The notes under the pieces were generated by a model. The model was not told the origin of the DNA. It did no database searches and was given only the letters and a program-made list of their open reading frames with translations. Position numbers and translations under genes: made by a program. 41,722 bases of DNA from Bacteroidales bacterium. Its GTDB lineage: Bacteria > Bacteroidota > Bacteroidia > Bacteroidales > UBA932. The DNA is taken from assembly GCA_017428245.1 (NCBI GenBank), contig JAFRRF010000046.1, forward strand, positions 1 through 41,722. The letters run 5' to 3'. Positions 40,461-41,722 of the stretch are shown in pieces (position 1 is the first letter of the stretch; each line of letters begins with the position of its first letter).

Positions 40461-41285
40461 ATGGCTACTGAAAAGAAATCCTGGGTGAAGGACCTGCTGG
40501 TCGCCTTCGCTGCCACGACATTGTCCATTATTCTGACCTTCGGCACGACCGGAATCGTCAACCGCGTCAGGCAGAAGCAGGAGCGCAAACTCACGGCGCT
40601 GATGGTGATGAGCAGCATCGAGCAGTTTGCACGTGACCTTGAGGAGATAGAGGCATTCACGGCTCAGCAGGACAGTGTCGCTACCTGGCTGCTGAATCTT
40701 CCCATTGAAGATGTGGCCAGATTAGGCGACGAACCATTGATCGATACATTTAATGATGTTTTCGAACTGGGCGTCCTCAACCACGACAGAACCGCAGAAA
40801 TGATTTTCAGCAGCCATATCGACACCTGGAAAAACATGGGGAATTTCAAATTCATCGACAATGTGGGATGGTGTTTCTCCTCCATGAATTCTCTGGAAGA
40901 GGATTATAATCAAAGAGTGCTGAAGATTGCGTTTTCGTCAGAAGATATTAAAGTCCATCCGGCCAACTATCCCGGCAACTCAAAGGTAGAGAAGTTTCTG
41001 CGCAATGATGAAGTAAGAAGTTGTCTCAAAAATATCCACTATTTGAGAAGAACGCTCCGCTATCAAATTGCCAACATACGTATGGAAAACCGCAACAACA
41101 TGCGTCTCATCGGCATTTCTGAAAAGGAAGTCATGGCCTTTACGGACAACTTGGGCGCTGCCGATGACTACGAAGATGAGATCTTGAATCCAAATGATTT
41201 CGACAGTCCTGCCATCGAGGTTGATTCCCTGAACGCTAAACTTCCCATCGCCTGCCAGATCGACAGCCTGCTGCGGGTAAAATAG
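40461..41285 (+). CDS. Unrecognised protein with one N-terminal membrane helix
   Basis: A 274-residue protein I do not recognise. A short basic N-terminus (MATEKKSWVKD) precedes one membrane helix (about 12-34, LLVAFAATTLSIILTFGTTGIV), then RVRQKQERK, so the rest may face the periplasm or form a cytosolic tail. The remainder looks mostly helical with acidic stretches (FARDLEEIEAFTAQQDS; FRNDEV...LKNIHYLRRTLRYQIANI). The layout resembles small Bacteroidota families with one helix followed by a helical bundle (DUF6090-like), but I see no diagnostic motif. Its middle and 3' part are more AT-rich than the rest of the window. It stands alone between the structured intergenic region and a hairpin. 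Confidence 0.75.
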   Translation: MATEKKSWVKDLLVAFAATTLSIILTFGTTGIVNRVRQKQERKLTALMVMSSIEQFARDLEEIEAFTAQQDSVATWLLNLPIEDVARLGDEPLIDTFNDVFELGVLNHDRTAEMIFSSHIDTWKNMGNFKFIDNVGWCFSSMNSLEEDYNQRVLKIAFSSEDIKVHPANYPGNSKVEKFLRNDEVRSCLKNIHYLRRTLRYQIANIRMENRNNMRLIGISEKEVMAFTDNLGAADDYEDEILNPNDFDSPAIEVDSLNAKLPIACQIDSLLRVK

Positions 41286-41326
41286 TCTATTTGGGCATTT
41301 TCGGAATTGGTCCGGGCACAGAAAAC

Positions 41327-41344
41327 GGCTCCCTTTTGGGAGCC
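41327..41344 (+). terminator. Hairpin downstream of the hypothetical gene
   Basis: GGCTCCC and GGGAGCC form a perfect 7-bp stem around TTTT, 42 bases after the stop at 41285. The T tail is weak on the plus strand (TTCCGT). On the minus strand it is followed by G then TTTTC, so it could also stop transcription arriving from the right. Confidence 0.6.
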
Positions 41345-41466
41345 TTCCGTACCCGGAGCCGGGGCTTAGGTATCGGTGGCTATCGTGAGTTGTCAATTTC
41401 TATTTAAGGTATTGACAGACCGTATGTTAGGTTCTGATTCGGTGGGTTGAAATAACTCTCGGAAAT

Positions 41467-41516
41467 GGTGACCGAAAGTGGCCGAATCTGATGAGAGGTG
41501 ACCGAAAGTGACCGAA
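41467..41516 (+). repeat. Two 20-base direct repeats with 30-base period
   Basis: GGTGACCGAAAGTGGCCGAA (41467-41486) and GGTGACCGAAAGTGACCGAA (41497-41516) differ at one base. Each is itself two near-repeats of GTGACCGAAA, ten bases apart. Such stacked short repeats resemble protein-binding iterons, but only two units are visible. Confidence 0.6.
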
Positions 41517-41637
41517 AGAATCTATCAAGCTCTGCTATGTCCAGAGAATAATGATTATTTTTATCAGTCAGATAAATCGGAATTCCCAGTTGAAATCCAA
41601 ATAAAAGGCAAAATATTTTTGACTTTTTTATTTAGCG

Positions 41638-41678
41638 CGCTCTAAATCAAGCATTTGCAAAATGGTTGATTTGGAGCG
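41638..41678. repeat. Long inverted repeat (hairpin)
   Basis: CGCTCTAAATCAA (41638-41650) pairs with TTGATTTGGAGCG (41666-41678) with one G-T pair. Inside, after one mismatch, CATTT and AAATG add five more pairs. It lies in the AT-rich end region, not followed by a T run, so it is not a plain terminator. Confidence 0.7.
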
Positions 41679-41693
41679 TAACAATAACGAACC

Positions 41694-41714
41694 ATCGGTC
41701 TCGTAGAGATCGAT
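41694..41714. repeat. Second inverted repeat in the end region
   Basis: ATCGGTCTC (41694-41702) pairs with GAGATCGAT (41706-41714) with one G-T mismatch around GTA. It lies 15 bases after the preceding inverted repeat and close to the window edge. Confidence 0.55.
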
Positions 41715-41722
41715 GCAAAGGA

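Larger units (their letters stand above)
41286..41722. other. Gene-free AT-rich end of the window
   Basis: These 437 bases contain no convincing coding frame on either strand. They are clearly richer in A/T than the rest of the window, especially 41550-41650. They hold the hairpin at 41327-41344, the GTGACCGAAAG repeats at 41467-41516, and the hairpins at 41638-41678 and 41694-41714, listed separately. No tRNA-like fold or transposase end was recognised. Confidence 0.6.

Noticed and set aside
41467-41516. Possible CRISPR array
   Set aside because: Only two 20-base units with a ten-base gap, no further repeats and no cas genes.

Overview
The window looks like a chromosomal segment of a Bacteroidota bacterium, most likely order Bacteroidales. 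Evidence: surface lipoproteins with BACON, fimbrillin-like and GLUG modules; a BtuB/BtuG-type vitamin B12 locus; many promoters with the phylum's -7 box TAnnTTTG; anaerobic ribonucleotide reductase NrdD/NrdG. The coding DNA is clearly GC-rich, so one of the GC-rich Bacteroidales lineages is likely. The genus cannot be fixed from this window.

Layout. (1) 2-6995, plus strand: a tightly packed operon with two MacB/FtsX-type ABC permeases, an HlyD-type adaptor, a TolC-type outer-membrane factor, then PspC-domain protein, PadR regulator, PspC-domain protein. It is an export and envelope-stress unit, probably self-regulated by PadR; the ABC ATPase is presumably off the left edge. A shared bidirectional terminator (7011-7046) closes it. 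(2) 9607-7069, minus strand: sigma-54 activator, lptE, a small conserved protein, secG. (3) 9703-11349, plus strand: a lipoprotein with an OmpA-like segment and TPR-like repeats and strongly biased codons, then tandem hairpins. (4) 11462-14081, plus strand: nrdD-nrdG. (5) 22784-14053, minus strand: a seven-gene vitamin B12 uptake operon under a cobalamin riboswitch, in order DUF4465 lipoprotein, PKD-like lipoprotein, BtuB, BtuG-like beta-propeller, BtuF, BtuC, BtuD. Almost every junction overlaps or is a few bases long. (6) 23056-36295, plus strand: five large exported proteins, mostly clear lipoproteins, built from a few shuffled modules: BACON repeats, thioredoxin/Omp28-like domains, fimbrillin-like domains, GLUG repeats, BspA-type leucine-rich repeats and M64 (IgA-protease family) peptidases. 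(7) 39653-36279, minus strand: NfeD-like protein, flotillin, small XRE regulator, GT4 glycosyltransferase. (8) 39791-40117, minus strand: a YegP-type protein. (9) 40118-41722: a strongly structured intergenic region, an unrecognised membrane-anchored protein, and an AT-rich gene-free end with short repeats and hairpins.

How it fits together. Most of the window concerns the cell envelope: export, LPS transport, B12 capture at the surface, surface proteolysis and adhesion, and membrane microdomains. The most unusual part is region 6. Its five genes read as a cassette A-B-C (BACON-Trx; fimbrillin-GLUG-BACON-Trx; fimbrillin-LRR-M64) followed by a second, shortened cassette D-E. D has the leader of A and the tail of B, and E is a diverged copy of C. 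The promoter and signal-peptide DNA of A and D remain almost identical over 107 bp although the mature proteins have diverged. Other notable observations: a palindromic repeat forming part of a TolC signal peptide, with a compensated base-pair change relative to its second copy; two large tandem hairpins closed by the same stem at 40256-40380; and an HExxxH arrangement in both M64 peptidases.
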